From positions 1 through 32,994 of the forward strand of contig RFIB01000129.1 of the NCBI GenBank assembly GCA_003695625.1: a DNA stretch of 32,994 nt, written 5' to 3'. The position numbers were made by a program, and so were the translations under genes. Below the pieces are notes generated by a model. The model made no database searches. It saw only the letters and a program-made list of their open reading frames with translations, and was not told the origin of the DNA. Origin of the DNA: Acidobacteriota bacterium. GTDB lineage: Bacteria; Acidobacteriota; Polarisedimenticolia; J045. Positions 24,606-32,994 of the stretch are shown one piece after another. Within the stretch, counting starts at the first letter, position 1. Every line of letters starts with the position of its first letter.

Positions 24606-27600
24606 ATGGCACGCCGGACGATCACGATCGACGGGAACGAGGCCGCCGCGAGAACCGCGTTCCGCCTCAACGAGGTCATCTCGATCTACCCGATCACGCC
24701 GTCCTCGCCGATGGGCGAACTCTCCGACGAGTGGGCAGCGCACGGGAAGCGCAACATCTGGGGCGCCGTGCCGACCGTCGTCGAGATGCAGAGCGAGGGC
24801 GGCGCTGCGGGCGCCTGCCACGGCGCACTGCAGAAGGGTGCGCTGACGACGACGTTCACCGCGTCGCAGGGCCTGCTGCTGATGATCCCCAACATGTTCA
24901 AGATCGCCGGCGAGCTGACGCCGACGGTGTTCCACATCGCGGCGCGGACGGTCGCCACGCACGCGCTGTCGATCTTCGGGGACCACAGCGACGTGATGGC
25001 CGCACGCTCGACCGGCTGGGGCATGCTGTTCTCCGGATCGGTCCAGGAGGTCCACGACCTGGCGGCGATCGCCACCGCGGCGAGCCTCGAGTCGCGGATC
25101 CCGTTCCTGCACGTGTTCGACGGCTTCCGCACGTCTCACGAGGTCAACAAGATCGTGATGCTCGAGGACGACGAGCTGCGCGCGCTGGTCGACGAGCAGG
25201 CGGTGCGCGCCCATCGCGAGCGCGCCCTCGACCCGGACCGGCCGTTCATCCGCGGCACCGCGCAGAACCCCGACGTCTTCTTCCAGGCGCGCGAGGCGTG
25301 CAACCCGTTCTACGCCGCCTGCCCGGAGACCGTCGCGAAGGTCATGCAGCGTTTCGAGAACATCACCGGCCGCGCCTACCGGCTGTTCGACTACGTCGGT
25401 CATCCCGAGGCCGAGCGCGTCGTCGTGCTGATGGGCTCGGGCGCGGAGGCCGCCCACGAGACGGTCGAGTACCTCGCCGGGCGCGGCGAGAAGGTCGGCG
25501 TGCTCAAGGTCCGGCTGTTCCGGCCGTGGTCGGCCGAGCACTTCCTCGCCGCCCTGCCCCCGACGGTCCGGACCCTGGCCGTGCTCGACCGGACCAAGGA
25601 GCCCGGGGCCTCCGGCGAGCCGCTGTACCAGGACGTCGCGGCGACCGTGCTCGAGGCGGTCGAGACCGGCCGGCTCGATGCCGGCGTCGCGCCGCGGGTG
25701 ATCGGCGGGCGCTACGGGCTGTCGTCCAAGGAGTTCACTCCGGCGATGGTCAAGGCGGTGCTCGACGAGGCGGGACGCGAGCAGCCGAAGCGCCACTTCA
25801 CGGTCGGCATCGTCGACGACGTGAGCGGCACGAGCCTCGAGGTCGACGCCGCGTTCCGCGTTCCGGCCGAGGGCGTGACGCAGGCGCTGTTCTACGGGCT
25901 CGGGGCCGACGGCACCGTCGGCGCGAACAAGAACTCGATCAAGATCATCGGCGAGGAGACCGACAACTACGCGCAGGGCTACTTCGTCTACGACTCGAAG
26001 AAGGCCGGCGCGATGACGGTCTCGCACCTGCGCTTCGGACCGCGCCCGATCCGCTCGACCTACCTGCTCGACCAGGCCAACTTCGTCGCCTGCCACCAGG
26101 AGGTCTTTCTCGAACTCTACGACATGCTCGAGAAGGCGGCGCCCGGCGGCGTGTTCCTGCTCAACAGCACGAAGGGTCCCGACGAGGTGTGGGACTCCCT
26201 GCCCGCCCTGCACCAGCAGCGGATCCTGGAGAAGAACCTGCGGCTGTACGTGATCGACGCCTACAGGGTCGCGCGGGAGGCCGGCATGGGCCGGCGGATC
26301 AATACCGTGATGCAGACGTGCTTCTTCGCCATCTCCGGCGTGCTGCCGCGCGACGAGGCGATCGCACGGATCAAGCAGGCGATCGAGAAGACCTACGGCA
26401 GGAAGGGCGAGGCGATCGTCCGGCAGAACTTCGCGGCGGTCGACGCCGCGCTCGACAACCTGCACGAGGTCCGCGTCCCCGGCCGGCCGACCAGCGACCG
26501 GCCGCTGCGTCCGCCGGTGCCGGCCGATGCCCCGGAGTTCGTGCAGAAGGTCACGGCGAAGATCATCGCCGGACGCGGCGACGAGTTGCCCGTCTCGGCG
26601 ATGCCGCCGGACGGGACATTCCCGTCGGGCACGACCCGCTACGAGAAGCGCAACATCGCGCTCGAGATCCCGATCTGGGATCCCGAGGTGTGCATCCAGT
26701 GCGGCAAGTGCGCGCTGATCTGCCCGCACGCGGCGATCCGGCAGAAGGTCTACGAGCCGGCCGCGCTCGACGGCGCACCCGAGGGATTCCGCAGCGTCGA
26801 GGCCAAGGGCAAGGAGTTCGCGGGGCTGCGCTACACGATCCAGGTCGCCCCGGAGGACTGCACCGGCTGCGGCCTGTGCGTCCACTTCTGCCCGGCGAAG
26901 AACCGGCGCGAGCCCCGACTCAAGGCGATCAACATGGAGCCGCAGCCGCAGCATCGCGAGGTCGAGCGGATGAACTACGACTTCTTCCTCGCGCTGCCGG
27001 AGTACGACCGGACGAAGCTCAAGGTGCACACGATCAAGGGCTCCCAGTTCCTCGAGCCGCTGTTCGAGTACTCGGGCGCCTGCGCCGGCTGCGGCGAGAC
27101 GCCGTACGTCAAGCTGGTCAGCCAGCTGTTCGGGGACCGGGCCGTGATCGCCAACGCCACCGGCTGCTCGTCGATCTACGGCGGCAACCTGCCGACGACC
27201 CCGTGGTCGGTCAACCGCGAAGGCCGCGGCCCCGCGTGGTCGAACTCGCTGTTCGAGGACAACGCCGAGTTCGGCCTCGGTTTCCGGCTGACGATCGACC
27301 AGCTCCACGACTACGCCGTCGAGCTGTGCCGCCGGCTCGCCGACCGGATCGGCGGCGAGCTGGTCGAGCAGCTCGTCCAGGCCCCGCAGGAGACCGAGGA
27401 GCAGATCCGCGAGCAGCGGGCACGCGTCGAGGCGCTGCGCGAGCGGCTGGCGGCGATCGACGACCCGGACGCGGCGCGGCTGGCCGACATCGCGCACTAT
27501 CTGGTCCGGCGCAGCGTGTGGATCGTCGGCGGTGACGGCTGGGCCTACGACATCGGCTACGGCGGGCTCGACCACGTGCTCGCCTCGGGCCGCGACGTGA

Positions 27601-28160
27601 ACATCCTCGTGCTCGACACCGAGGTCTACTCCAACACCGGCGGGCAGATGTCCAAGGCGAGCCCGATGGCGGCGGTGAGCAAGTTCGCCGCCGGCGGCAA
27701 GCCGACCGAGAAGAAGGACCTCGGCATGATGGCGATGGCGTACCCGAACGTGTACGTCGCCCAGGTCGCGATGGGCGCCAACGACACGCAGACCGTCAAG
27801 GCGTTCGTCGAGGCCGAGGCGCACCGCGGGCCGTCGCTGATCATCGCCTACTCGCACTGCATCGCCCACGGGATCGACATGAGCCGCGCCACCGACAGCC
27901 ACAAGCTCGCTGTCGAGACGGGCGAGTGGATCCTCTACCGCTGGGATCCCAGGCGCCGCGAGCTCGGCAAGAGTCCGCTCCAACTCGACTCGCGCGAGCC
28001 GTCGCGTCCGCTCAAGGACTACATGGAGCGCGAGACGCGCTTCCGGATGCTGTTCAAGGCCGACCCCGAGCGGGCGCGCCGGCTGGCCGAGCTGGCCCAG
28101 CAGGCGGTCCGCGAGAAGTGGGCCCGCTACCGGCACCTCGCGGCGATGGACGTGCAGTAG
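24606..28160 (+). CDS. nifJ: Pyruvate:ferredoxin (flavodoxin) oxidoreductase, single-chain
   Basis: Interconverts pyruvate + CoA with acetyl-CoA + CO2, using ferredoxin or flavodoxin as electron partner. The 1184-residue chain contains every expected domain in order: pyruvate-binding domain I with YPITPSSPMGE near the start, domain II/CoA-binding, the EKR-type linker, a two-cluster ferredoxin domain (CIQCGKCALICP from C696, CTGCGLCVHFCP from C752), and the TPP domain with CAGCGE (C826, C829) and GGDGWAYDIGYGG near 975. The C-terminal extension linked to oxygen tolerance in some homologues has no cysteine here. ATG 24606 follows GGAGGA; the track start at 24501 lies in the promoter. A DHODH-like gene follows after 28 bases. 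Confidence 0.97.
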   Translation: MARRTITIDGNEAAARTAFRLNEVISIYPITPSSPMGELSDEWAAHGKRNIWGAVPTVVEMQSEGGAAGACHGALQKGALTTTFTASQGLLLMIPNMFKIAGELTPTVFHIAARTVATHALSIFGDHSDVMAARSTGWGMLFSGSVQEVHDLAAIATAASLESRIPFLHVFDGFRTSHEVNKIVMLEDDELRALVDEQAVRAHRERALDPDRPFIRGTAQNPDVFFQAREACNPFYAACPETVAKVMQRFENITGRAYRLFDYVGHPEAERVVVLMGSGAEAAHETVEYLAGRGEKVGVLKVRLFRPWSAEHFLAALPPTVRTLAVLDRTKEPGASGEPLYQDVAATVLEAVETGRLDAGVAPRVIGGRYGLSSKEFTPAMVKAVLDEAGREQPKRHFTVGIVDDVSGTSLEVDAAFRVPAEGVTQALFYGLGADGTVGANKNSIKIIGEETDNYAQGYFVYDSKKAGAMTVSHLRFGPRPIRSTYLLDQANFVACHQEVFLELYDMLEKAAPGGVFLLNSTKGPDEVWDSLPALHQQRILEKNLRLYVIDAYRVAREAGMGRRINTVMQTCFFAISGVLPRDEAIARIKQAIEKTYGRKGEAIVRQNFAAVDAALDNLHEVRVPGRPTSDRPLRPPVPADAPEFVQKVTAKIIAGRGDELPVSAMPPDGTFPSGTTRYEKRNIALEIPIWDPEVCIQCGKCALICPHAAIRQKVYEPAALDGAPEGFRSVEAKGKEFAGLRYTIQVAPEDCTGCGLCVHFCPAKNRREPRLKAINMEPQPQHREVERMNYDFFLALPEYDRTKLKVHTIKGSQFLEPLFEYSGACAGCGETPYVKLVSQLFGDRAVIANATGCSSIYGGNLPTTPWSVNREGRGPAWSNSLFEDNAEFGLGFRLTIDQLHDYAVELCRRLADRIGGELVEQLVQAPQETEEQIREQRARVEALRERLAAIDDPDAARLADIAHYLVRRSVWIVGGDGWAYDIGYGGLDHVLASGRDVNILVLDTEVYSNTGGQMSKASPMAAVSKFAAGGKPTEKKDLGMMAMAYPNVYVAQVAMGANDTQTVKAFVEAEAHRGPSLIIAYSHCIAHGIDMSRATDSHKLAVETGEWILYRWDPRRRELGKSPLQLDSREPSRPLKDYMERETRFRMLFKADPERARRLAELAQQAVREKWARYRHLAAMDVQ

Positions 28161-28188
28161 CCTCGGCCGCAGACCAGGAGGACTCGTG

Positions 28189-29178
28189 ATGGACCTGTCG
28201 ACGACGTACATGGGCCTGACGCTGCGCAGCCCGCTCGTGCCCTCGGCCTCCCCGCTCTCCGAGAGCGTCGACACGATCCGCGAACTCGAGGATGCCGGCG
28301 CGGCCGCGATCGTGCTGCACTCGCTGTTCGAGGAGCAGCTCCGCTACGAGGAACTCGAGCTGCACCACTACATGGAGTACGGCTCGGAGAGCTTCGCCGA
28401 GGCGCTGAGCTACTTCCCCGAGCCGGGCGAGTACCGCAAGGGGCCGGACGAGTACCTCGAGCACATCCGGCGCACGCGCGAGGCGGTCGGCATTCCTGTC
28501 ATCGCCAGCCTCAACGCGTCCCGGCCCGGCTCGTGGATGGAGTTCGCCAGGCGCTTCGAGGAGGCGGGCGCCCACGCGATCGAACTCAACATCTACTTCC
28601 TGCCGACCGACATCGACGAGCCGGTACGCGAGATCGAGCAGACCTACGTCGACGTGGTCCGCGAAGTTGCCGGCAGCGTCGGCATTCCCGTCGCCGTCAA
28701 GCTGCACCCGTTCTTCACCTCGGTCGCCCACATGGCGCACGACCTCGAGCGCGCCGGCGCACGCGGCCTCGCCCTGTTCAACCGCTTCTACCAGCCCGAC
28801 ATCGACCCCGAGAACCTCGAGGTGTTCCCGAACCTGAAGCTGTCGAGTCCGTACGAGTCGCGGCTGGCGCTGCGCTGGATCGCGATCCTCCACGGGCGGA
28901 TCTCGTGCGACCTGGCCGCCACGGGGGGCGTCCACCACGGGCGGGACGCGATCAAGCTGCTGATGGCCGGCGCGCGCGTGACGCACCTGTGCTCGGCGCT
29001 GCTCAAGTACGGCGTCGGGCACCTCAGGCGCGTCGAGGAGGAGATCGCCACCTGGCTCGAGGAGAACGAGTACGGGGCGCTGGCCGACATCGTCGGGGTG
29101 ATGAGCCAGAAGTCGTGCCCCGACCCGCGGGCGTTCGAGCGCGCGAACTACATCCGGATGCTGCAGTCGTACGCCTGA
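28189..29178 (+). CDS. Dihydroorotate dehydrogenase-like flavoprotein next to PFOR
   Basis: A 329-residue TIM-barrel protein of the DHODH/PreA-like family. FMN-site features are visible: SPLVPSASPLS near the start, IELNIYF, VAVKLHPFF, and TGGVHHGRDAIKLLMAGA near residue 245. The active-site pattern of true dihydroorotate dehydrogenases (catalytic Cys or Ser in the loop, and orotate-binding asparagines) is not clearly conserved, so pyrimidine synthesis is not a safe call. DHODH-like proteins of this type often neighbour nifJ in bacterial genomes (from memory), suggesting a role linked to ferredoxin or pyruvate metabolism. ATG 28189 lies 7 bases after AGGAGG; the GTG at 28186 is too close to it. 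Probably co-transcribed with PFOR. Confidence 0.85.
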   Translation: MDLSTTYMGLTLRSPLVPSASPLSESVDTIRELEDAGAAAIVLHSLFEEQLRYEELELHHYMEYGSESFAEALSYFPEPGEYRKGPDEYLEHIRRTREAVGIPVIASLNASRPGSWMEFARRFEEAGAHAIELNIYFLPTDIDEPVREIEQTYVDVVREVAGSVGIPVAVKLHPFFTSVAHMAHDLERAGARGLALFNRFYQPDIDPENLEVFPNLKLSSPYESRLALRWIAILHGRISCDLAATGGVHHGRDAIKLLMAGARVTHLCSALLKYGVGHLRRVEEEIATWLEENEYGALADIVGVMSQKSCPDPRAFERANYIRMLQSYA

Positions 29179-29191
29179 CCGGCGGGGCGGA

Positions 29192-30289
29192 TCACCCGAG
29201 GGCGCGCCGCTCGGCGCTGCGCGAGAACAACGCCTCGAGCTGCTCGGGATCCGGCTCGCCGGCGAGCCTCCGCCGCGCGAGCCGCTCGCGCAGCGTCTCG
29301 GTCAGGTACTCGCGCACGCGCGCACGCAACTGGTCGAGCGTCTCGAGCGCGGGGTCGAGGATCGCCTCGTGCGACCAGTGAAAGTCGGTGACGCGGCCCT
29401 CGGCGTCGGCGAGCAGGAAGCATCCCGCCTTGAAGATCTGGAACAGCGCGGAGCTGACCTTGCCGTGCGCGCTGTCCATCCCGCTCGACTCGAACACGCC
29501 GACCAGCTCGTCGAGCATCTGCTGGTGGCGCACGCGCGGGCGTCCCTGGCCGCCATCGGTGGCAAGATCCCACACGCGGGCGGAGATCTCCTCCCAGTCC
29601 TCGCGGGCAAGCACGTACAGCCGCGGCTGGCCGTAGCGCAGCACGTCGCGGTAGTACGCGGCGTCGTGACGCGGCTCGCCGAGATCGCGCTCGGTCTCGC
29701 CGTTGCCCGCGGGGTACCCGGAACGCGTACGCCCGCCGCCTGCCTGCACCCGGTCGAGGTCGGCCAGGTCCGCGAACCGGTCGAGCCACGCCGCGGCGGC
29801 GCGCGCCTGCCCCTCGTCGAGTTCCGCGGCGGTCGCGACCCAGAGACCGCGCCGGCGCAGCTCGGCGGCGACGGGGAGCATGCCGTCGTCGCCCCCGACC
29901 AGCACGAAGCCGTCGACACCGCGGGGTGAACGCGCCAGCTCGATGCAGTCCGCCGTGATCCGCACGTCGAGGGTGGCGTGGGGCGAGCCGCCGGGCATGC
30001 GGAAGACCTGGACCGGCTCGATGCCGAGTTCGAGCAGCGAGCGCGGGAGCGACTGCAGGAAGTAGTCGCGGTAGCTCTCGCCCTCCTCGCGACGCCAGAC
30101 ATTGAAGTTGGCGTAGGCGCGCCGGACGGCCAGCCGGCGGCCGCCGGCCAGCCGGTCCGCCGCGGCCAGCAGCTCGGCCAGGCCGGCGACGGGATCCCAC
30201 GCCACCGGCGGCGCGGCGTCGGCGCAGGCCCGCTCGCGTGCGATGAACCAGCTCTCGAGGTCGATGATCAGGGCAACGGATCCGGACAT
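29192..30289 (-). CDS. NYN (PIN-like) domain protein with uncharacterised C-terminal domain
   Basis: A 365-residue protein whose N-terminal about 160 residues match the NYN/LabA-like PIN nuclease fold: acidic residues D10 (ALIIDLESW), D108 and D114 (LDVRITADCIEL), and D134/D135 (VGGDDGMLPVAAELRRRG) form the presumed metal site. This suggests RNA cleavage or binding. After a glycine-rich linker (about 175-200), a C-terminal domain at about 205-330 includes RVRHQQMLDELVGVFESSG and SALFQIFKAGCFLLADAEG, resembling a winged-helix or OST-HTH-like module, but I cannot name it. ATG 30289 follows GAGGTG. Convergent with the DHODH-like gene and divergent from the PLP gene. No toxin-antitoxin partner is seen. 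Confidence 0.8.
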   Translation of the reverse strand: MSGSVALIIDLESWFIARERACADAAPPVAWDPVAGLAELLAAADRLAGGRRLAVRRAYANFNVWRREEGESYRDYFLQSLPRSLLELGIEPVQVFRMPGGSPHATLDVRITADCIELARSPRGVDGFVLVGGDDGMLPVAAELRRRGLWVATAAELDEGQARAAAAWLDRFADLADLDRVQAGGGRTRSGYPAGNGETERDLGEPRHDAAYYRDVLRYGQPRLYVLAREDWEEISARVWDLATDGGQGRPRVRHQQMLDELVGVFESSGMDSAHGKVSSALFQIFKAGCFLLADAEGRVTDFHWSHEAILDPALETLDQLRARVREYLTETLRERLARRRLAGEPDPEQLEALFSRSAERRALG

Positions 30290-30412
30290 GCAGGCACCTC
30301 ATCGCCGGCAGCTCCGGGCGGCAGATCGTGCCCGATGACCCCGGGCGGCCGGCCGCGCACGATAGCGCATCTCGGCCGAGCCGGCGAGCAGCGGCACGCC
30401 CCCTCCCGCTCT

Positions 30413-30418
30413 GGCAGA
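30413..30418 (+). promoter_or_regulatory. Candidate -10 element of the cystathionine synthase/lyase gene
   Basis: CAGAAT lies about 40 bases before the ATG in the 169-base divergent gap. No clear -35 is visible. On the other strand TATCGT near 30360 is a weak candidate for the NYN gene. Nothing else stands out in the gap. Confidence 0.3.
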
Positions 30419-30458
30419 ATCCGCGGGTGGCGGCGCCCGGGGCCGCCGGGAGAGCGAC

Positions 30459-31628
30459 ATGGCAGACACGCCCCGCCACGGGCTGGCGACGCGCGCGATC
30501 CACGCCGGGCAGGAGCCGGATCCGCGCACCGGCGCCGTCGTCGTCCCGATCGTCACCTCGTCGACGTTCAAGCAGGACGGCGTCGGAGGATTCCGCGACG
30601 GCTTCGAATACGCGCGGACCGGCAACCCGACCCGGCGCTCGCTCGAGCAGACCCTCGCGGCGATCGAGAACGGGACGCACGCCCGCGCGTTCGCCAGCGG
30701 CTCGGCGGCGACCGATGCGGTCGTCTCGCTGCTCTCGCCGGGTGATGAGGTGCTGACGACGATCGACGTCTACGGCGGGACGTACCGGTATCTCGAGCAG
30801 GTCAAGGCCCGCTGGGGCCTCGTCTGTCGCTTTCTCGCCACATCGGACGCGGAGGAGATCCTCGCCGCGATCACCGACCGCACCCGGCTGATCTGGATCG
30901 AGACGCCGACCAACCCGCTGCTCAACGTGATCGACATCGCGGCACTGGCCGCGGGGCGGCCCGAGGGCGTGCTGCTGGCGGTCGACAACACGTTCGCCAC
31001 GCCGGCGCTGCAGAACCCGCTCGACCTGGGCGCCGATATCGTCGCGCACAGCGCGACCAAGTACCTCGGCGGCCATTCCGACGTGCTCGGTGGCGCGGTG
31101 ATCACGCGCGACGCGGAACTCGACGAACGGATCGGATTCCACCAGAACGCCGTCGGCGCCGTCCCCTCGCCGTTCGACTGCTTCCTGGTCCAGCGGGGCA
31201 TCAAGACGCTGTCCGTGCGCATGCCGCGGCACGAGGACAACGCCCGCCGGATCGCCTCGCTGCTCGAGGAGCACCCCGCGGTCGAGCGCGTGTTCTTCCC
31301 CGGCCTGCCGAGCCATCCGCATCACGAGCTGGCGCGCCGCCAGATGCGCGGCGTGCCCGGGATGGTCTCGTTCCGGCTCGCCGGCGGCCGGGCGGCCGCC
31401 GACCGGTTCCTCGACGGCCTCGAGCTGTTCGCGCTCGCGGAGAGCCTCGGCGGCGTCGAGTCGCTGGCCTGCTATCCGTACACGATGACCCACGGCGCGA
31501 TCCCGGACGCGCAGAAGCAGGCGATCGGGATCACCGAGAACCTCGTGCGGCTCTCGGTCGGCATCGAGGACGCGGCGGACCTGCTCGCGGATGTCGAGCA
31601 GGCCCTCGCACGGGCTGCCGCGCCGTGA
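30459..31628 (+). CDS. Cys/Met metabolism PLP enzyme (cystathionine gamma-synthase or gamma-lyase)
   Basis: A 389-residue PLP-dependent enzyme of the cystathionine family, acting in methionine/cysteine transsulfuration. The PLP lysine is K201 in HSATKYLGGHSD, with D176 (AVDNTFATP) for the pyridine nitrogen, and YARTGNPT and ASGSAAT binding phosphate. GGVESLACYPYTMTHGAIP and VRLSVGIED are typical substrate-binding segments. Gamma-synthase (metB-like) and gamma-lyase are too similar to separate by eye, and O-acetylhomoserine sulfhydrylase cannot be fully excluded. ATG 30459 follows GGGAGAG. The next gene on the same strand starts 22 bases later. Confidence 0.93.
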   Translation: MADTPRHGLATRAIHAGQEPDPRTGAVVVPIVTSSTFKQDGVGGFRDGFEYARTGNPTRRSLEQTLAAIENGTHARAFASGSAATDAVVSLLSPGDEVLTTIDVYGGTYRYLEQVKARWGLVCRFLATSDAEEILAAITDRTRLIWIETPTNPLLNVIDIAALAAGRPEGVLLAVDNTFATPALQNPLDLGADIVAHSATKYLGGHSDVLGGAVITRDAELDERIGFHQNAVGAVPSPFDCFLVQRGIKTLSVRMPRHEDNARRIASLLEEHPAVERVFFPGLPSHPHHELARRQMRGVPGMVSFRLAGGRAAADRFLDGLELFALAESLGGVESLACYPYTMTHGAIPDAQKQAIGITENLVRLSVGIEDAADLLADVEQALARAAAP

Positions 31629-31650
31629 CGGCGCCCGGGAGCGACCCGCG

Positions 31651-32580
31651 GTGATCGCCGCCGGGCGGACGCGCGCGACCCGCGGCCCGCGCTACCTCGC
31701 GCTGGCCGAGTCCGGCGAGCTGGCCCGCCGGGCAGCCGCGGCGGTCGCCCGTCTCGCCTCGTGCGACCTGTGTCCGCACCGCTGCCACGCGGACCGCACC
31801 GCCGGACCGTTCGGACTGTGCTGCATCGGGCGTCGCGCAGTGGTGCACGGCTGGGGACCGCATCTCGGCGAGGAGCCGCCGATCCGCGGCACGCGCGGCT
31901 CCGGGACCGTGTTCTTCTCCGGGTGCAACCTGTCGTGCGTCTTCTGCCAGAACTGGGAGACGAGCCATCTGCGCCGCGGCCGCGAGACATCCCCGGACGA
32001 ACTGGCGGAGATCATGCTCGCGCTGCAGCGCGCGGGGTGCCACAACATCAACCTGGTCAGCCCGACGCACGTGCTGGCGCAGGTGCTCGAGGCGCTGCCG
32101 ATCGCCGTCGATCGCGGACTGCGGCTGCCGCTGGTGTGGAACTCCGGCGGCTACGACGCGGTCGACGCCCTCGCCCTGCTCGACGGCGTCGTCGACATCT
32201 ACATGCCCGACGCCAAGTACGGCGCCGACGAGCCGGCGCGCACGCTCTCGGGCGCGCCCGACTACGTCGCCGTCAACCGGGCCGCGCTGCGCGAGATGCA
32301 CCGCCAGGTCGGCGACCTCGAGATCGGTCCCGACGGACTGGCCCGCCGCGGGCTGCTCGTGCGCCATCTCGTGCTGCCCGGACGGCTCGCCGCGAGCGAG
32401 GCGGTGTTCGACTTCCTCGCCCGCGAGATCTCGCCGAATACCGCGGTCAACGTGATGGACCAGTACCGACCCTGCTGGCGGGCCGACGAGCATCCGCCGG
32501 CCGACCGGCCGCTGACGCGCGCGGAGTTCGAGCAGGCGCTCGCCTCGGCCCGCCGTGCCGGTCTCTCGCGGTTCGTCTGA
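31651..32580 (+). CDS. PflX-like radical SAM protein with extra N-terminal cysteine motif
   Basis: A 309-residue radical SAM protein related to pyruvate-formate-lyase-activating-enzyme-like PflX proteins. The SAM cluster motif C-x3-C-x2-C is present as CNLSCVFC (C92, C96, C99). An extra cysteine set precedes it, CDLCPHRC (C38, C41, C45) and C57/C58 (GLCCIG), probably binding zinc or another cluster. The rest fits a partial TIM barrel: INLVSPTHVLAQ, PLVWNSGGYD, VDIYMPDAKYG, NVMDQYRPCWRA. No glycyl-radical enzyme lies beside it in the window, so the substrate is unknown. GTG 31651 follows GGGAG with a 9-base gap; the track start at 31591 lies inside the preceding gene. Confidence 0.88.
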   Translation: MIAAGRTRATRGPRYLALAESGELARRAAAAVARLASCDLCPHRCHADRTAGPFGLCCIGRRAVVHGWGPHLGEEPPIRGTRGSGTVFFSGCNLSCVFCQNWETSHLRRGRETSPDELAEIMLALQRAGCHNINLVSPTHVLAQVLEALPIAVDRGLRLPLVWNSGGYDAVDALALLDGVVDIYMPDAKYGADEPARTLSGAPDYVAVNRAALREMHRQVGDLEIGPDGLARRGLLVRHLVLPGRLAASEAVFDFLAREISPNTAVNVMDQYRPCWRADEHPPADRPLTRAEFEQALASARRAGLSRFV

Positions 32581-32610
32581 CGGACCGCCGCCCCCCAAGG
32601 AGTCCCTGCA

Positions 32611-32994
32611 ATGCGCACGACGACACGAGTCCTGTCCCTGGCGATTCTCCTCGCGCTGACGGCGCTGCCCGGCGCGCTCGCGACCGGGGCCTCGCCCGGC
32701 CTGACGCTCGAGCAGGCCGTATCGCTGCGCAGCGTCTCCGGCGCGGTGATCTCCCCGGACGGCGCACGGCTCGCCTGGATCCTCCACGAGCCGCGCGATC
32801 CGTTCGCCGAGGACGACGGACCGGCGCGGGACCGGCTGCAGGTCGCGCCGTTCGCCGAAGGAACGCCTCGGATCTTCGTCGGCGGCGAGACGGATGTCTC
32901 GGCGGTCGCGTTCACGCCGGCCGGCGACGCGATCACGTTCCTCGCCAGGCGCGGTGACGACGAGCACAAGGCGCTGTGGTCGATCCCGGTCGAC
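32611..32994 (+). CDS. S9-family peptidase, 5' part (runs off the window)
   Basis: An open frame of 128 codons begins at ATG 32611, with AAGGAG 8 bases upstream, and continues past the end of the window, so it is missing from the ORF track. It begins with a signal peptide (VLSLAILLALTALPGALATG) and then shows beta-propeller features of S9/DPP-IV-like peptidases: SGAVISPDGARLAWIL and VSAVAFTPAGDAITFLARR. The catalytic domain would lie beyond 32994. Unlike the other S9 peptidase here, this one is likely exported. A TolB-like propeller without a peptidase domain is the main alternative. Confidence 0.8.
   Translation, partial: MRTTTRVLSLAILLALTALPGALATGASPGLTLEQAVSLRSVSGAVISPDGARLAWILHEPRDPFAEDDGPARDRLQVAPFAEGTPRIFVGGETDVSAVAFTPAGDAITFLARRGDDEHKALWSIPVD

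Noticed and set aside
24219-28274. 1351-residue ORF on the minus strand opposite PFOR
   Set aside because: Antisense shadow of the PFOR gene in GC-rich DNA; low-complexity Arg/Asp/Leu/Val-rich sequence with no domain, and it also runs through the PFOR promoter.
29192-30289. NYN gene as part of a defence island or toxin-antitoxin pair
   Set aside because: Neighbours are metabolic genes in other orientations; no antitoxin, CRISPR, restriction or phage gene is nearby.

Overview
This is a gene-dense, GC-rich chromosomal window from a bacterium with a microaerobic or facultative respiratory lifestyle. I see no rRNA, tRNA, CRISPR array, transposase or prophage gene. About 27 convincing genes occupy nearly all of the sequence, most with purine-rich ribosome binding sites and many with 4- or 14-bp overlaps. 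The lineage cannot be fixed by eye. A fused CcoN-CcoO oxidase, S9 peptidases, a WS/DGAT acyltransferase and PFOR next to a DHODH-like protein would fit an Acidobacteriota-like or deltaproteobacterial-type genome (low-confidence inference).

Layout. Positions 1-2750: exported MsrB, an XRE-cupin regulator and an alpha/beta hydrolase. Positions 2756-11900, minus strand: a tightly coupled cbb3 oxidase cluster read as cNMP-fold protein, ccoNO fusion, ccoQ, single-heme ccoP, ccoG, ccoH/fixH, SafE-family protein, ccoI and rnhA. Positions 11901-12779: a divergent intergenic region with a perfect FNR box, then an FNR-type regulator that retains all four candidate cluster cysteines. Positions 12860-14777: an SCP2-like protein and a WS/DGAT acyltransferase. 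Positions 14794-15734, minus strand: a coiled-coil hypothetical protein behind a 39-residue zinc-ribbon-like protein. Positions 15887-21543: an S9 peptidase, a two-subunit bd-like oxidase whose first subunit carries two c-type haem sites, and TatD. Positions 21513-24408, minus strand: an exported PepF-like peptidase and an SDR. Positions 24606-29178: PFOR and a DHODH-like flavoprotein. Positions 29192-32994: an NYN-domain protein, a PLP enzyme of sulfur amino acid metabolism, a PflX-like radical SAM protein and the start of another S9 peptidase.

How it fits together. The window pairs a high-affinity cbb3 oxidase and its copper/assembly factors with an O2-sensing FNR, a second oxidase of the cytochrome bd superfamily probably fed by cytochrome c, and the O2-labile ferredoxin-linked enzyme PFOR. 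That is a low-oxygen energy-metabolism neighbourhood. The most unusual item is the bd-like pair at 17916-20710. Both subunits look CydA-related, the quinol (Q) loop appears absent, two haem-c sites are fused to the C-terminus, and the usual b558 histidine seems to sit in the second subunit rather than the first.
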